From contig NZ_JAFBDR010000017.1 of assembly GCF_016908325.1 (NCBI RefSeq), positions 32,004 through 96,003 on the forward strand: a stretch of DNA of 64,000 nt, written 5' to 3'. Positions 55,630-64,000 of the stretch are shown here, one piece after another (positions within the stretch are counted from its first letter, which is position 1; the number at the start of each line of letters is the position of its first letter). The DNA comes from Aquibacillus albus (GTDB lineage: Bacteria; Bacillota; Bacilli; Bacillales; Amphibacillaceae). The notes under the pieces were generated by a model that did not search any database, was not told the DNA's origin, and was given only the letters and a program-made list of their open reading frames with translations. A program made the position numbers and the translations under genes.

Positions 55630-56355
55630 TTAACTATACGTCGTTACAGCTTTTTCCCTAGATTTTTGATATTGTTCCTCAAAATGATCTAATACACGAA
55701 ATAACCAGTTTTTACTTCGTTTAAAATCATTGTATTGGTTAATTTCTTCAACGGATTGAACATATTCCCCGGCGCTATCGGACGGATATAAATTTTCTAA
55801 TGAAAAAGATACAATGGACTCATTAAATTCAGGATGAAACTGTATTGCGAGTACTCTTTCTCCGTAGGTAAAACCTTGTCTTGCACATTCATTTTCTCCT
55901 ATCAAACATGCATCATGCGGAAGATCAAACGTATCATTATGAAATTCAAAGAATGCTAATGACTGTTCTATTTCCTTTAAAAGAGGGTGAGTCATCGCAC
56001 CAGTATTTAATGTAGTTGGATGCCAACCAAGCTCTAGATGTTCGTGTTTATAGGCCTTGCCTCCAAGCGCATCAGCAATTAGCTGACACCCTAAACAAAT
56101 GCCAAATACGAATTTGTTGGCATGAACAACGTCCCGAATAAATGCTTTTTCCTCTTTTAACCATGGATATTTATCCTCTTCATACGCTCCCATTCGACCA
56201 CCCAAAAAAATAATCAGATCAAATGATTCTAATGCTGGAAATGATTCACCTAAGTGAATTTGTGTCGTTTCATAAGTAATGTTGTTATTAATAAACCAAT
56301 CTTCTATATATCCAAGTCCTACTACTGGATCGTGTTGAATGACATGTACACGCAT
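55630..56355 (-). CDS. class I glutamine amidotransferase-like protein
   Basis: The 241-residue protein has the GATase fold with nucleophile Cys in FGICLGCQLIADALGGK and catalytic His and Glu in IQFHPEFN. It looks like stand-alone GMP-synthase-like or gamma-glutamyl hydrolase-like amidotransferases. No synthetase partner is next to it, so the amide substrate is unknown. It is an insertion relative to the B. subtilis gene order between ygaD and gsaB. Confidence 0.87.
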   Translation of the reverse strand: MRVHVIQHDPVVGLGYIEDWFINNNITYETTQIHLGESFPALESFDLIIFLGGRMGAYEEDKYPWLKEEKAFIRDVVHANKFVFGICLGCQLIADALGGKAYKHEHLELGWHPTTLNTGAMTHPLLKEIEQSLAFFEFHNDTFDLPHDACLIGENECARQGFTYGERVLAIQFHPEFNESIVSFSLENLYPSDSAGEYVQSVEEINQYNDFKRSKNWLFRVLDHFEEQYQKSREKAVTTYS

Positions 56356-56428
56356 TGATGATATCCCCCATTGCCTTTAAATTTTCCTAAAATATATCAT
56401 AAATTTTATCAAATTAGAAAAAGAAATC

Positions 56429-57496
56429 TTATTCCTCTTCCACAAATTCTAAGTGCTCATCCTGGTAATAGGTTTGATAGCTCTTTAATAACGTTTCTAA
56501 GTGAGACAACTCGTAGTGGTATTCCATTAATTGTGCTGCTAAAGGTAAAAAGATTAAACGTCGGTCCTCATCTTCTTGATAGACTTGGATTAAAGTCTCA
56601 ACTAAATGGGGAATATTTGTCTCTAATAACACATTGAGCTTTTCATTGGGATTCTTTCTAATCCTTCCCATTGCACTTAGCAGTAATCTCTCGTGTGAAT
56701 GAATAACCTTATCTAATTCTTGCACTAGTGCCGTTTGAAAGTTAACAGGTATATTTTCAATTTTTTCATTAAGCTGATGGAATCCCTTTAGTACATCAAA
56801 TGATTCCTTTGTGGTAGCAATCAGCTGTCTAAAAATAATAAGCTTCCTTGCTTTGGAACGTCTATTTTTCTTCATATACGTTCGTTCTTCTGAAAAAAGT
56901 TTATAGGTGTTGTCAATCTTTCTTATTTCTTCCTCAAATCTAGTGATTTCACCTTTTAAAGAAGGATCATCCGACAAATGTCTGTTTGTCATGCGTAACC
57001 ACTGCAAAATTTCAGAAGTTGTCCGATCTATGCGTTGAAAGAGCTTCGTTTCATACTTTGGCGGAAGGAACAATAAGTTAACTAAAAAGGCAGAGAAAAT
57101 TCCAAGTGTTAAAGAAGAAAATCGCATAAAAGCAGAATAAAAAAAGTCCATCGCAGTTACTTCCATGACCGCAATGACAGCGACAATTGCAAGCGAAATG
57201 GTTGTTTCACTCATTTTTATATACATACAAATACCAATAACGATAATTGCTGTAAAACCAATGACGAATGGATCGTTCCCTAATGTAAAAAACGCAATAA
57301 CAGCAATACTAAAGCCAATGATGTTTGCTTGGATTTGCTCAAGAATTGTCTGAAATGAACGGTAGATGGAAGGTTGAATGGCGAATACTGCTGCAATTCC
57401 TGCAAAGACAGGTGATGAAAATCCAAGTAATGATGCAGCATATAAAGCAATTGCAACAGCTAACCCAGTTTTAAGCATGCGTGCTCCTAGTTTCAT
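56429..57496 (-). CDS. ygaE: aromatic acid exporter family protein YgaE
   Basis: The 355-residue protein has five to six helices in the first 150 residues (GLAVAIALYAASLLGFSSPVFAG and ISLAIVAVIAVMEVTAMDFF). A helical cytosolic half follows with the run ERTYMKKNRRSKARKL. This is the FUSC/DUF939 family of putative aromatic acid exporters, of which YgaE is a member. Transport activity is inferred. The start at 57496 is ATG. No strong ribosome site is seen in front. Confidence 0.83.
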   Translation of the reverse strand: MKLGARMLKTGLAVAIALYAASLLGFSSPVFAGIAAVFAIQPSIYRSFQTILEQIQANIIGFSIAVIAFFTLGNDPFVIGFTAIIVIGICMYIKMSETTISLAIVAVIAVMEVTAMDFFYSAFMRFSSLTLGIFSAFLVNLLFLPPKYETKLFQRIDRTTSEILQWLRMTNRHLSDDPSLKGEITRFEEEIRKIDNTYKLFSEERTYMKKNRRSKARKLIIFRQLIATTKESFDVLKGFHQLNEKIENIPVNFQTALVQELDKVIHSHERLLLSAMGRIRKNPNEKLNVLLETNIPHLVETLIQVYQEDEDRRLIFLPLAAQLMEYHYELSHLETLLKSYQTYYQDEHLEFVEEE

Positions 57497-57697
57497 TGTT
57501 TAACAACCTCATTCTATGTACCAATTTTTTGAAAAATAATAACATGATAAATAAGTATGATGACCTTCTATATTCTAGTATAACAAACTATAAAAAAGAT
57601 ACTGAAACGGAAGGTCGTAAAGAGGTAATAGCGATAGAAACGAGGTTCCAGGGGGATAGGTGCAGCCTCAAAGTCTTTTGAAAATATAAGATTGTAC
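57497..57697. other. intergenic region upstream of ygaE
   Basis: I see no supported gene or stable hairpin in this stretch. Confidence 0.4.
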
Positions 57698-57729
57698 AAA
57701 AAAAAGGAGCTTTTGCATTATGCAAAAGC
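57698..57729 (-). terminator. terminator downstream of gsaB
   Basis: On the minus strand CTTTTGCAT and ATGCAAAAG form a perfect hairpin followed by CTCC and eight T. It is about 170 bases past the gsaB stop codon. Confidence 0.75.
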
Positions 57730-57850
57730 CCAAGTCTTCATGCTTTGAAGGGAAGTCATACAAATTGACAGATAAAGCATGAGTCGAAAATTTATTAATT
57801 TTCAGAATAATAATAACATATATTTGTCGATGAATCAATTATTATTCAAA

Positions 57851-57902
57851 AAAATGTATAAAAAAGCACGAAAATGTATAACAATAACCAAAAAATGTAT
57901 AA
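57851..57902. repeat. three direct repeats of AAAATGTATAA
   Basis: Copies start at 57851, 57871 and 57892, spaced 20 and 21 bases, which is two helical turns. The last ends one base before the gsaB stop codon. No ORF uses them. Confidence 0.65.
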
Positions 57903-59198
57903 TCATTCATTATTCATTTGTGAAAACGCTTGTTGTACTGCTGTTAAGGTTTTCTCGATATCCTGTTCCGTGTGGGCGATGGTGAGGAACCATGCTTCAT
58001 ATTTGGATGGAGCAAGATTGATTCCTTGGTTAAGCATCAGCTTGAAAAATCTTCCGAACAAATCTCCGTCAGTGGCTTCTGCATCTGTATAGTTTTCAAT
58101 TTTTTTATCTGTAAAATAGACCGTTAACGCCCCTTTTAATCGATTAACCGTAACAGCTATGTTGTTTTCTCTTGCATGCTTTAAAATGCCTTCTTCCAGC
58201 ATTCCGCCCAGTTTATCAAGTTTTTCATATGTTCCGGGTTGCTTGAGTACCTCAAGACAAGCGATCCCTGCAGACATGGATGCTGGATTTCCTGCCATGG
58301 TTCCGGCCTGGTATGCAGGTCCGAGCGGTGCAACTTGTTCCATAATTTCTTTTTTACCACCGTATGCTCCGATTGGCAGTCCTCCACCAATGACTTTACC
58401 AAGTGCAGTCATATCAGGCTCTACATGCACGAGCTGCTGTGCACTTCCATACGTGAAACGAAAAGCGGTGATAACCTCATCATAGATAATTAATGCTCCT
58501 GCATCATGTCCGTATTGATTGACCTGCTCTAAAAAGCCGGGCTTCGGTTCCACGATGCCAAAATTCCCAACAATTGGTTCTACCAATACTGCAGCAACTT
58601 GATCACCCCAGCGGTCAAGCGCTTCCTTAAACGCATCGATATCATTAAAAGGGACAGTAATGACATCTTGTGCGGTTGTTTTTGTCACACCAGCAGAATC
58701 GGGATTTCCTAATGTGGAAGGGCCTGATCCGGCTTGAACGAGAACAATATCGGAGTGGCCGTGGTAGCAGCCGGCAAATTTAATAATTTTATCTCGGTTT
58801 GTATAGGCACGGGCAACACGGATTGTTGTCATCACAGCTTCTGTACCTGAATTAACGAAGCGGACCTTTTCCATCGATGGAATGGCTTCCTTTAGCATTT
58901 TTGCGAATGTGTTTTCAAGAGCGGTTGGAGTTCCGTATAGTACCCCGTTTTGAGCTGCCTTCGTGATGGCCTCTGTTATATGTGGATGTGCATGTCCAGT
59001 AATAATCGGACCGTAAGCTGCTAAATAATCAATGTATTTATTGCCATCGACATCCCAAAAATAAGCTCCTTCCCCTTTTTCCATGTAAACAGGGGTTCCA
59101 CCACCGACACCTTTGTAGGCACGGGAAGGAGAATTAACACCACCAACAATATGTTCTAATGCCTCTTTATGTAATCGTTCGGAATTTGTAATGTTCAT
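57903..59198 (-). CDS. gsaB: glutamate-1-semialdehyde 2,1-aminomutase
   Basis: The 431-residue PLP enzyme turns glutamate 1-semialdehyde into 5-aminolevulinate for heme and tetrapyrrole synthesis. Visible motifs are [35 protein letters not shown], the aspartate in [10 protein letters not shown] and the PLP-binding Lys in [13 protein letters not shown]. Position beside perR and bcp matches gsaB (hemL paralogue, earlier ygaE-gsaB-ygaF order) of B. subtilis, so a second hemL may exist in the genome. A clear promoter lies upstream. Confidence 0.94.
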   Translation of the reverse strand: MNITNSERLHKEALEHIVGGVNSPSRAYKGVGGGTPVYMEKGEGAYFWDVDGNKYIDYLAAYGPIITGHAHPHITEAITKAAQNGVLYGTPTALENTFAKMLKEAIPSMEKVRFVNSGTEAVMTTIRVARAYTNRDKIIKFAGCYHGHSDIVLVQAGSGPSTLGNPDSAGVTKTTAQDVITVPFNDIDAFKEALDRWGDQVAAVLVEPIVGNFGIVEPKPGFLEQVNQYGHDAGALIIYDEVITAFRFTYGSAQQLVHVEPDMTALGKVIGGGLPIGAYGGKKEIMEQVAPLGPAYQAGTMAGNPASMSAGIACLEVLKQPGTYEKLDKLGGMLEEGILKHARENNIAVTVNRLKGALTVYFTDKKIENYTDAEATDGDLFGRFFKLMLNQGINLAPSKYEAWFLTIAHTEQDIEKTLTAVQQAFSQMNNE

Positions 59199-59231
59199 GA
59201 AAAAACCTCCATATCTTTATCATCGGTATCT

Positions 59232-59259
59232 ATTATAGCAACAAAAGAAAAAGTGACAA
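59232..59259 (-). promoter_or_regulatory. sigma-A promoter of gsaB
   Basis: On the minus strand TTGTCA (59259-59254), a 16-bp spacer and TATAAT (59237-59232) stand 34 bases before the gsaB start. Confidence 0.7.
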
Positions 59260-59358
59260 ACGGATTCTATTGATAACAGTTCATTGTCATCACCAAGTTT
59301 TTTACACGTAAACTAATGATAAGGAACAAGCCAGTTGGAAATAGTGAAGGGTGGAATC

Positions 59359-59808
59359 ATGTTGATTGCGATTGTATCTATTCTGCTAATTGTGGCATTG
59401 ATGAGTGGTAGCCTTTATTCATTCATTTACCATAAACCGTATAAGCGTAGTTATTTTTCATATGAGATCTTTTATACCCTTATCCTCGTCTATTTTGTTG
59501 TGTTGGTGAGCTTTGGGCTCCTTTATTTTGTTTTATCCTTCAATGGAATCGTATTAGTAGAAGGTGGCGTCCTTCAAGACGTTAGTGTTCTTGAAACGTT
59601 AGCTCATTCTTTGTATTTTAGTGGCGTAACTTTAATGACCGTTGGATATGGCGATATCACGCCTGTTGGGTGGGGGAGGTTAATCGCATTAATCGAAGCG
59701 ATTATTGGCTATCTATTGCCAGCGGCGTTTTTCCTTAGAATCTGGCACCAGTCTTTAGATTCAGGAGAAGAAGAAAAAGACGAAAAACGTGAAGTAGATT
59801 ATTTGTAA
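59359..59808 (+). CDS. two-helix potassium channel family protein
   Basis: I take the ATG at 59359 after AAGGGTGG; an in-frame TTG at 59335 is weaker. The 149-residue protein has an N-terminal helix, further helices around residues 35-60, a pore helix with the selectivity filter TVGYGD, and a last helix before an acidic tail. The pore is of the K+ channel type. No RCK or other ligand-binding domain is attached, so gating is unknown. It may work as a tetramer. Confidence 0.87.
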   Translation: MLIAIVSILLIVALMSGSLYSFIYHKPYKRSYFSYEIFYTLILVYFVVLVSFGLLYFVLSFNGIVLVEGGVLQDVSVLETLAHSLYFSGVTLMTVGYGDITPVGWGRLIALIEAIIGYLLPAAFFLRIWHQSLDSGEEEKDEKREVDYL

Positions 59809-59859
59809 GAAGGGCAAACTTTAGATAATCTTAAGGTAAATAGGAATGGAGGGAATGGA

Positions 59860-60330
59860 ATGAGTATAGAAGTTGGTAAACCAGCACCCGATTTTACGTT
59901 AACAACGAATAATGGAGACACGGTAAAGCTTTCTGATTTCAGCGGGAAAAATGTTGTCTTATACTTTTACCCGAAAGATGATACACCAGGCTGCACGACA
60001 GAAGCTTGTGATTTTAGGGACAACCATCAAAGCTTTGCTGATTTAGACGCGGTTGTTTTAGGTGTTAGTCCTGATTCAGAGGAAAGTCATAAGAAATTCA
60101 TCGAGAAACACGAGCTTCCTTTTCAGCTTTTAGTGGATGAAGATCACCAAGTGGCAGAAGCATACGGTACTTGGAAGCTTAAGAAAAAGCCTGACAAGGA
60201 ATACATGGGAATAGAACGTTCCACTTTTATCATTGATAAAGAGGGTAACCTTCAGAAAGAATACCGTAATGTAAAAGTTGATGGACATGTCGAAGACGCT
60301 TTAAATTTTATTCGTGAAAACTTAAGCTAA
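59860..60330 (+). CDS. bcp: thioredoxin-dependent thiol peroxidase (Bcp family)
   Basis: The 156-residue peroxiredoxin has the peroxidatic Cys45 and resolving Cys50 in DDTPGCTTEACDFRD and the conserved ERSTFIIDKEG. It reduces hydroperoxides using thioredoxin. B. subtilis ygaF sits at the same place near perR. I see no PerR box directly in front. ATG at 59860 follows GGAGGGAATGG. A strong terminator follows. Confidence 0.94.
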   Translation: MSIEVGKPAPDFTLTTNNGDTVKLSDFSGKNVVLYFYPKDDTPGCTTEACDFRDNHQSFADLDAVVLGVSPDSEESHKKFIEKHELPFQLLVDEDHQVAEAYGTWKLKKKPDKEYMGIERSTFIIDKEGNLQKEYRNVKVDGHVEDALNFIRENLS

Positions 60331-60333
60331 GAT

Positions 60334-60390
60334 AAAGAAGCTGTCCCATAAGGGGTCTGACCCCTTGCTTTTGGGACAGCTTCTTTTTTC
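60334..60390 (+). terminator. bcp terminator with inner GGGGTCTGACCCC hairpin
   Basis: AAAGAAGCTGTCCC pairs with GGGACAGCTTCTTT and is followed by TTT. Nested inside is AGGGGT-CTG-ACCCCT. The GGGTCTGACCC core also appears, split, in the yfkD hairpin. Confidence 0.9.
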
Positions 60391-60547
60391 GTTTATTTTT
60401 TTTAAAAAAAATAAGGAGAAGTAGGCTAACCCTCTATACAAAAGGGGACTCCTCTACATATGGTATGGTAGAACCTATAAAAACCTCCTCCCCTTTTTTA
60501 GATATATTAACTTGTGACACGAGAATTTACTTCTTGTGTCTTTTTTT
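60391..60547 (+). ncRNA. possible small RNA between bcp and pduO
   Basis: A second terminator, GACACGAG..CTTGTGTC plus seven T (60516-60547), follows the bcp terminator with no ORF between. The segment holds AAAAGGGG facing CCCCTTTT across about 45 bases and a C-rich run ACCTCCTCCCC, which could pair with ribosome binding sites. A promoter is not obvious, so read-through is the alternative. Confidence 0.3.
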
Positions 60548-60616
60548 ATTGTAAATAAAAAAGAAAAAACGGTAGGATGAATATATAAACTAAATTGATT
60601 CAGCGGGGGGATTCGA

Positions 60617-61177
60617 TTGCGAATTTACACTAGATCAGGAGATAAGGGAACAACGTCACTAATCTATGGAGAACGCGTTTCAAAAAATGATATTCGTGTA
60701 GAAGCTTATGGGACGTGTGATGAAGCGAATTCCATGATTGGATTTGCAGCTAGCTTGATTACGAATGACACAGTGGATTGGGATGATAAAGAAGAATTTT
60801 TACAGGAGTTGCGACGTGTCCAGACTGTTTTGTTTCATGTTGGTTCAGAAATGGCAACACCGACTGATAAAGAAGTGAAGTGGAAGCTTAAAAAAGAACA
60901 TATCGATGAACTAGAAGAGCAAATCGATCGCTGGGACCAACAATTACCCGAGCTTACTAATTTTATTTTACCAGCTGGATTGCCGGCTTCGGCCGCACTT
61001 CATAGCGCACGAACAATCGTTAGGAGGGCGGAGCGAATAGCGGTAGCTCTCCAGGAAGAATTGGAAACTTCATTCGTTATTTCATACTTAAATCGACTTT
61101 CCGATTACTTATTTGTGGCAGCGAGGTTTGTGAATGTTAAGTGTGGAGGGGAGGAATTCGCCTTAGAAATAGAATAA
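60617..61177 (+). CDS. pduO: ATP:cob(I)alamin adenosyltransferase, PduO type
   Basis: The 186-residue protein starts with TTG at 60617. It has the PduO signature MRIYTRSGDKGTTSLIYGERVSK and the C-terminal HSARTIVRRAERIAVAL and YLNRLSDYLFVAARFVN. It converts cobalamin to adenosylcobalamin using ATP. No other B12 gene is close. B. subtilis YvqK is a relative. Confidence 0.93.
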   Translation: MRIYTRSGDKGTTSLIYGERVSKNDIRVEAYGTCDEANSMIGFAASLITNDTVDWDDKEEFLQELRRVQTVLFHVGSEMATPTDKEVKWKLKKEHIDELEEQIDRWDQQLPELTNFILPAGLPASAALHSARTIVRRAERIAVALQEELETSFVISYLNRLSDYLFVAARFVNVKCGGEEFALEIE

Positions 61178-61204
61178 AACAGATAGCTGTTTAATATACT
61201 TTTA

Positions 61205-61251
61205 TTGACAGAATATTAATAAAGCGGTTAGACTATTTATAAGAATTATAA
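61205..61251 (+). promoter_or_regulatory. perR promoter with PerR autoregulatory box
   Basis: TTGACA (61205-61210), 18 bases and TAGACT (61229-61234) form a plausible sigma-A promoter. TTATAAGAATTATAA at 61237-61251 matches the PerR consensus TTATAATNATTATAA with a single mismatch and would cover the transcription start. PerR represses its own gene in B. subtilis. Confidence 0.75.
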
Positions 61252-61401
61252 AATAATAATTAATTGTACCAGAAGATGGTAACATGTTCATTCATTAACC
61301 TGTTGCAATTGGATATATACTATAAGTACGTGTTCATTATTTTATCCATGTCAGGATGATGTATCTGATCATTATTTCACTTGAAAGCGAGGTGCATGAC
61401 G

Positions 61402-61839
61402 GTGTCAGAAGTTAGACTTCAAGAAGCTGTTGGAAAGCTAAAAGAATCAGGAGTAAGAATCACACCACAGCGTCATGCGGTACTTGAATACCTATTAAAT
61501 GCTGAGATCCACCCTACCGCTGATGATATATACAAGGCATTGGAAGGAAAGTTTCCTAATATGAGTGTGGCTACTGTTTATAATAATCTGAGGGTATTTC
61601 GTGAAATTGGCCTTGTTAGAGAATTAACTTACGGGGATTCGTCAAGCCGATTTGATTGCAATACTTCTGAACATTATCATATAATTTGTGACTCATGTGG
61701 CAAGATTGTAGATTTTCATTACCCAAGTTTAGATGAAGTTGAATCTCTAGCCGAGCAGGTGACTGGTTTCGAAGTGAGTCATCATCGCATGGAGATATAC
61801 GGCACGTGCCCTAGCTGTAATGAAAAGCTCAAACATTAA
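61402..61839 (+). CDS. perR: peroxide-responsive repressor PerR
   Basis: I take the GTG at 61402, seven bases after GAGGTG; this gives 145 residues, the same length as B. subtilis PerR, while ATG at 61396 is only one base from the ribosome site. The regulatory metal ligands His37, Asp85, His91, His93 and Asp104 are all in place, as are the structural zinc cysteines 96, 99, 136 and 139. The DNA-binding helix region [18 protein letters not shown] is conserved. Oxidation of His37 or His91 by peroxide should relieve repression. An extra cysteine (Cys86) follows Asp85. A PerR box lies in its promoter. Confidence 0.96.
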   Translation: MSEVRLQEAVGKLKESGVRITPQRHAVLEYLLNAEIHPTADDIYKALEGKFPNMSVATVYNNLRVFREIGLVRELTYGDSSSRFDCNTSEHYHIICDSCGKIVDFHYPSLDEVESLAEQVTGFEVSHHRMEIYGTCPSCNEKLKH

Positions 61840-61849
61840 TGCTAGTTAC

Positions 61850-61879
61850 AATCCCCTCCTTATAGAAGGGGATTTTTAA
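61850..61879 (+). terminator. perR terminator
   Basis: ATCCCCT and AGGGGAT with a loop of about nine bases, followed by TTTTT. Confidence 0.82.
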
Positions 61880-61962
61880 CTTTCACCTTTAGTTGAATTA
61901 AAGACTATATGTTGTTGAGATATGGCTTGATATTGTAATGGTGAAATTGACTCAGGTGAAAA

Positions 61963-61990
61963 GAAAAATCCGCTTAAAACAAGCGGATTA
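61963..61990 (-). terminator. ygzB terminator
   Basis: AATCCGCTT and AAGCGGATT form a perfect hairpin, with a T-run on the minus strand. It overlaps the ygzB stop codon. Confidence 0.82.
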
Positions 61991-62365
61991 TTTTTCGTCT
62001 AGAGTCGTGGACCCCTTATATTTTTTAGAATTATATTTTTCATCAAAATCTTTTCCTGCAAGATTTTGATCTAATGTTAACGGTTGTTTGCAATGCATAC
62101 ATGCATCCACTCTTCCTAACATTTTCGTAGGTTTTTCACAGGATGGACAGACGATCTGAACCGCTCGAGTAGAAAGCATACCAATCCAAAAGTAAACAAC
62201 AGTACTGAATACGATACATAGCATCCCTAATATAAAGAAAATTACCATTAACCATTCGATTTCTTTCAACCAAATACCTATATACATAACACCGAAACCA
62301 ATAAAGATTAAGCTTAGTGCAAATGTGCGGATTCTATTTATTTTATTTGAATAATTTAAGGCCAA
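61988..62365 (-). CDS. ygzB: YgzB family membrane protein (UPF0295)
   Basis: The 125-residue protein has two helices (about 13-32 and 38-62) and a cysteine zinc-ribbon-like end: [21 protein letters not shown]. It matches YgzB, which lies between perR and ygxA in B. subtilis, as here. It starts with TTG after GGAGGGAAC. The function is unknown. Confidence 0.9.
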   Translation of the reverse strand: MALNYSNKINRIRTFALSLIFIGFGVMYIGIWLKEIEWLMVIFFILGMLCIVFSTVVYFWIGMLSTRAVQIVCPSCEKPTKMLGRVDACMHCKQPLTLDQNLAGKDFDEKYNSKKYKGSTTLDEK

Positions 62366-62623
62366 TGTGTTCCCTCCTTACTTGTCCATCGTAGTATAGC
62401 ATATTTTGGGCGGAAGGTTGTAGAAAGAATATGGCTGAAAGCAAGATTTTAAAGAAATGTTGTAAATGAAAAAAGGGTTTTGCTTACCTTTATAGAAATA
62501 TAATGTCTAACTCTCTTTATCATAATGAGGGTGCTTTTTTTGTGATATTTTCTAATTGACCATATAACTCAATAAGTAATTGTTTTATCATTTATAGAAT
62601 GGAATTTTTGGGGGGATTGAAAA

Positions 62624-63493
62624 ATGGAAGATTTGTTAAGACCAATTTATCAGGAGCGTGCGAGTAATTCCAATACTCATGGTATTTTATTAATAGAAAA
62701 AAATAAGCCAATTAGCCCGGTAACTGATAATTTTGATGTCATTCTATTAGTCATTGTTTCTGATCCGAATCAAGCTTGGTTTGTAAAACACTATGAGTTT
62801 GAGGGTAAAACTGCTGCCATGCATATCGTCGACCATGAATTACTAAAAAGTTGGATAGATACAAGCACATATCGTCGTTCCGTTGAATGGATTATAAATG
62901 GGAAGATTATCTTTGATCGTAATGAATATGTAGAAAAGCTAAAAAATGAGTTGAGCACCTTTCCTCAAGAGAAGCGCCAATTAAAACAAGCAATTGAATT
63001 TGCAAAATTAACAAGAAGCTTTAGTGAAGCTAGAGATTTGTTTGATTCAGGACAGTTCTTAGATGCATTCAGCAAGGTGCTGCGTTCTTTGCATTATTTA
63101 GGAAGACTTGCAATTATTGAAAAGGGCTATCACCCAGAAGTGATTGTTTGGAGTCAGGTGAAGCGGATCGATCGGGAAACTTACAAATTATATGAAGAGC
63201 TGATTCAAAGTGATGAAGCAATTGATAAGCGTGTTCAGTTAATGCTACTAGCCGTAGAGTTTGCACTAAGTTCACGTGCTGAAACTTGTTCACAGCATTT
63301 AATTGAAATAATGAATACGAAGGAAGAACCATGGGGCTATGGTGAATTAAAAGTACATCCAGCAGTACAATCCTATGCATTTGATTTAAGCTCAATGGTC
63401 GAATACTTGTTGGAAAAGAATATTATCAAGGTTGTGCCAGTAGAAACGAAGGGAAATAGTATTTTTCATCGGAAATATAAGGCTAATAATTAA
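62624..63493 (+). CDS. ygxA: nucleotidyltransferase-like protein YgxA
   Basis: The 289-residue protein has an N-terminal domain of nucleotidyltransferase-like fold and a helical middle (FDSGQFLDAFSKVLRSLHYLGRLAIIEKG) with a C-terminal winged-helix-like end. It matches YgxA, which lies just before an rRNA operon in B. subtilis. The usual GS..D catalytic motif is not evident, so enzyme activity is doubtful. ATG follows GGGGGGATTG. Confidence 0.88.
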   Translation: MEDLLRPIYQERASNSNTHGILLIEKNKPISPVTDNFDVILLVIVSDPNQAWFVKHYEFEGKTAAMHIVDHELLKSWIDTSTYRRSVEWIINGKIIFDRNEYVEKLKNELSTFPQEKRQLKQAIEFAKLTRSFSEARDLFDSGQFLDAFSKVLRSLHYLGRLAIIEKGYHPEVIVWSQVKRIDRETYKLYEELIQSDEAIDKRVQLMLLAVEFALSSRAETCSQHLIEIMNTKEEPWGYGELKVHPAVQSYAFDLSSMVEYLLEKNIIKVVPVETKGNSIFHRKYKANN

Positions 63494-63574
63494 ATGTTTA
63501 AGAAGTGGAATGTGCGGTTATTATATAGGAAGGAAACAGAATAATCGCACTGAATGTTCTTTGATCAATTTATG

Positions 63575-63837
63575 TTGACTTAAAATATAGTGCATGTTAT
63601 ATTAATATCCGCTGTTAATTAGCAGCACTGCTCATTTGAATTTTATGTTGACATACAAGATGTCGGCATGGTAAGTTTAATGGGTCGCTTTTAAAGGAGT
63701 CAAAAAAAAACGAAATAAGTTGTTGACTTCTACGAAACAAAATGGTATGATTGTTTATGTCGCCGAGAGATGGCGCGAATGAAATTTAAAATATCATTAA
63801 AAAAGTTATTGACTTCCGCGAATAAACTTGTTATACT
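63575..63837 (+). promoter_or_regulatory. tandem promoters of the rRNA operon
   Basis: Three strong sigma-A promoters can be read: TTGACT-N17-TATATT (63575-63603), TTGACT-N17-TATGAT (63723-63751) and TTGACT-N17-TATACT (63809-63837). A further TTGACA at 63648 has a weak -10 (TAAGTT after 18 bases). The leader that follows (about 63838-63950) carries the CTTTGAAAACTGAAC motif typical of Bacillus rrn leaders. Confidence 0.85.
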
Positions 63838-63950
63838 ATAAAAGTTGTCGCGTTACAGAGCAACAAACATTTGATCTTTGAAAACTGAACAAAACAACCA
63901 GTATGTTAAGAAAGAAATGCTAGTCAAGTTATTGAGTAAGCAAACTCAAC

Positions 63951-64000
63951 TTTATCGGAGAGTTTGATCTTGGCTCAGGACGAACGCTGGCGGCGTGCCT
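63951..64000 (+). rRNA. rrs: 16S ribosomal RNA (5' end, runs off the right edge)
   Basis: The window ends with the start of 16S rRNA: TTTATCGGAGAGTTTGATC, then TGGCTCAGGACGAACGCTGG and CGGCGTGCCT. One base differs from the near-universal form: the base after GTTTGATC is T where C is usual (E. coli position 19). Confidence 0.97.

Noticed and set aside
59810..59859. PerR box before bcp
   Set aside because: No TTATAAT/ATTATAA palindrome is found in the short gap between the channel gene and bcp.

Overview
The window reads as a chromosome segment of a low-GC, endospore-forming Bacillaceae bacterium, closest in style to the Oceanobacillus/Virgibacillus/Ornithinibacillus group. Two lines of evidence support this. 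It carries spore genes (sspK, sspE, spoVS, pdaA, a coat protein, a DUF3231 protein). It also keeps gene order known from Bacillus subtilis: an yfk/yfj block (yfkF, yfkD, pdaA, yfjP) and, at the right end, yfhF-recX-yfhH-sspK-yfhJ-yfhP-mutY-sspE-ygaC-ygaD-ygaE-gsaB-bcp-perR-ygzB-ygxA running into a 16S rRNA gene. The exact species cannot be read from the sequence.

Left part (1-20 kb): the N-terminal part of a PfeT/ZosA-type metal-exporting P-type ATPase with a perfect PerR box upstream; an amino-acid ABC transporter pair and a ribokinase; a DUF3231 protein; yfkF, an OsmC protein and yfkD; pdaA; the polyphosphate pair ppk-ppx; the DNA glycosylase yfjP, whose stop codon abuts a complete IS200/IS605 element (tnpA, tnpB and probable omega RNA); clpE with two CtsR operators in a readable sigma-A promoter; a secreted ComEC-like hydrolase; and a DDAH-like enzyme.

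Middle part (20-41 kb): an accessory region that starts at an intact tRNA-Ala(GGC) gene and ends at a tRNA-like remnant sharing a 20-nt T-arm direct repeat with it. A second tRNA-Ala relic and a frameshifted serine recombinase lie just inside the left edge, so the region looks like a decayed integrated island. Its cargo is for alpha-L-fucoside use. An LplABC-type ABC importer without its own ATPase brings in oligosaccharides. Three cytoplasmic fucosidases (two GH95, one GH29) cut them. FucU mutarotase, an aldo/keto reductase, a lactonase-type amidohydrolase and a zinc alcohol dehydrogenase point to oxidative, non-phosphorylating L-fucose breakdown. Two AraC-type regulators and cre-like CcpA sites control it. 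A broken L-fucose isomerase fragment beside the operon suggests the older isomerase route was lost.

Right part (41-64 kb): an alanine/sodium symporter, small membrane proteins, a coat-like protein with a sigma-K promoter, and a CidA/CidB-type pair. Then come a dense DnaA-box cluster and an acetyltransferase gene preceded by a folded leader RNA with a terminator that overlaps its ribosome binding site. The conserved yfh/yga block follows, with perR under an apparent self-operator, and the window ends in a tandem rrn promoter region and the first 50 bases of 16S rRNA.

The strongest candidates for undescribed biology are the acetyltransferase leader RNA, the DnaA-box cluster, the tRNA-bounded fucoside island with its isomerase relic, and the solitary nuclease-like/winged-helix protein with its surrounding repeat cluster.
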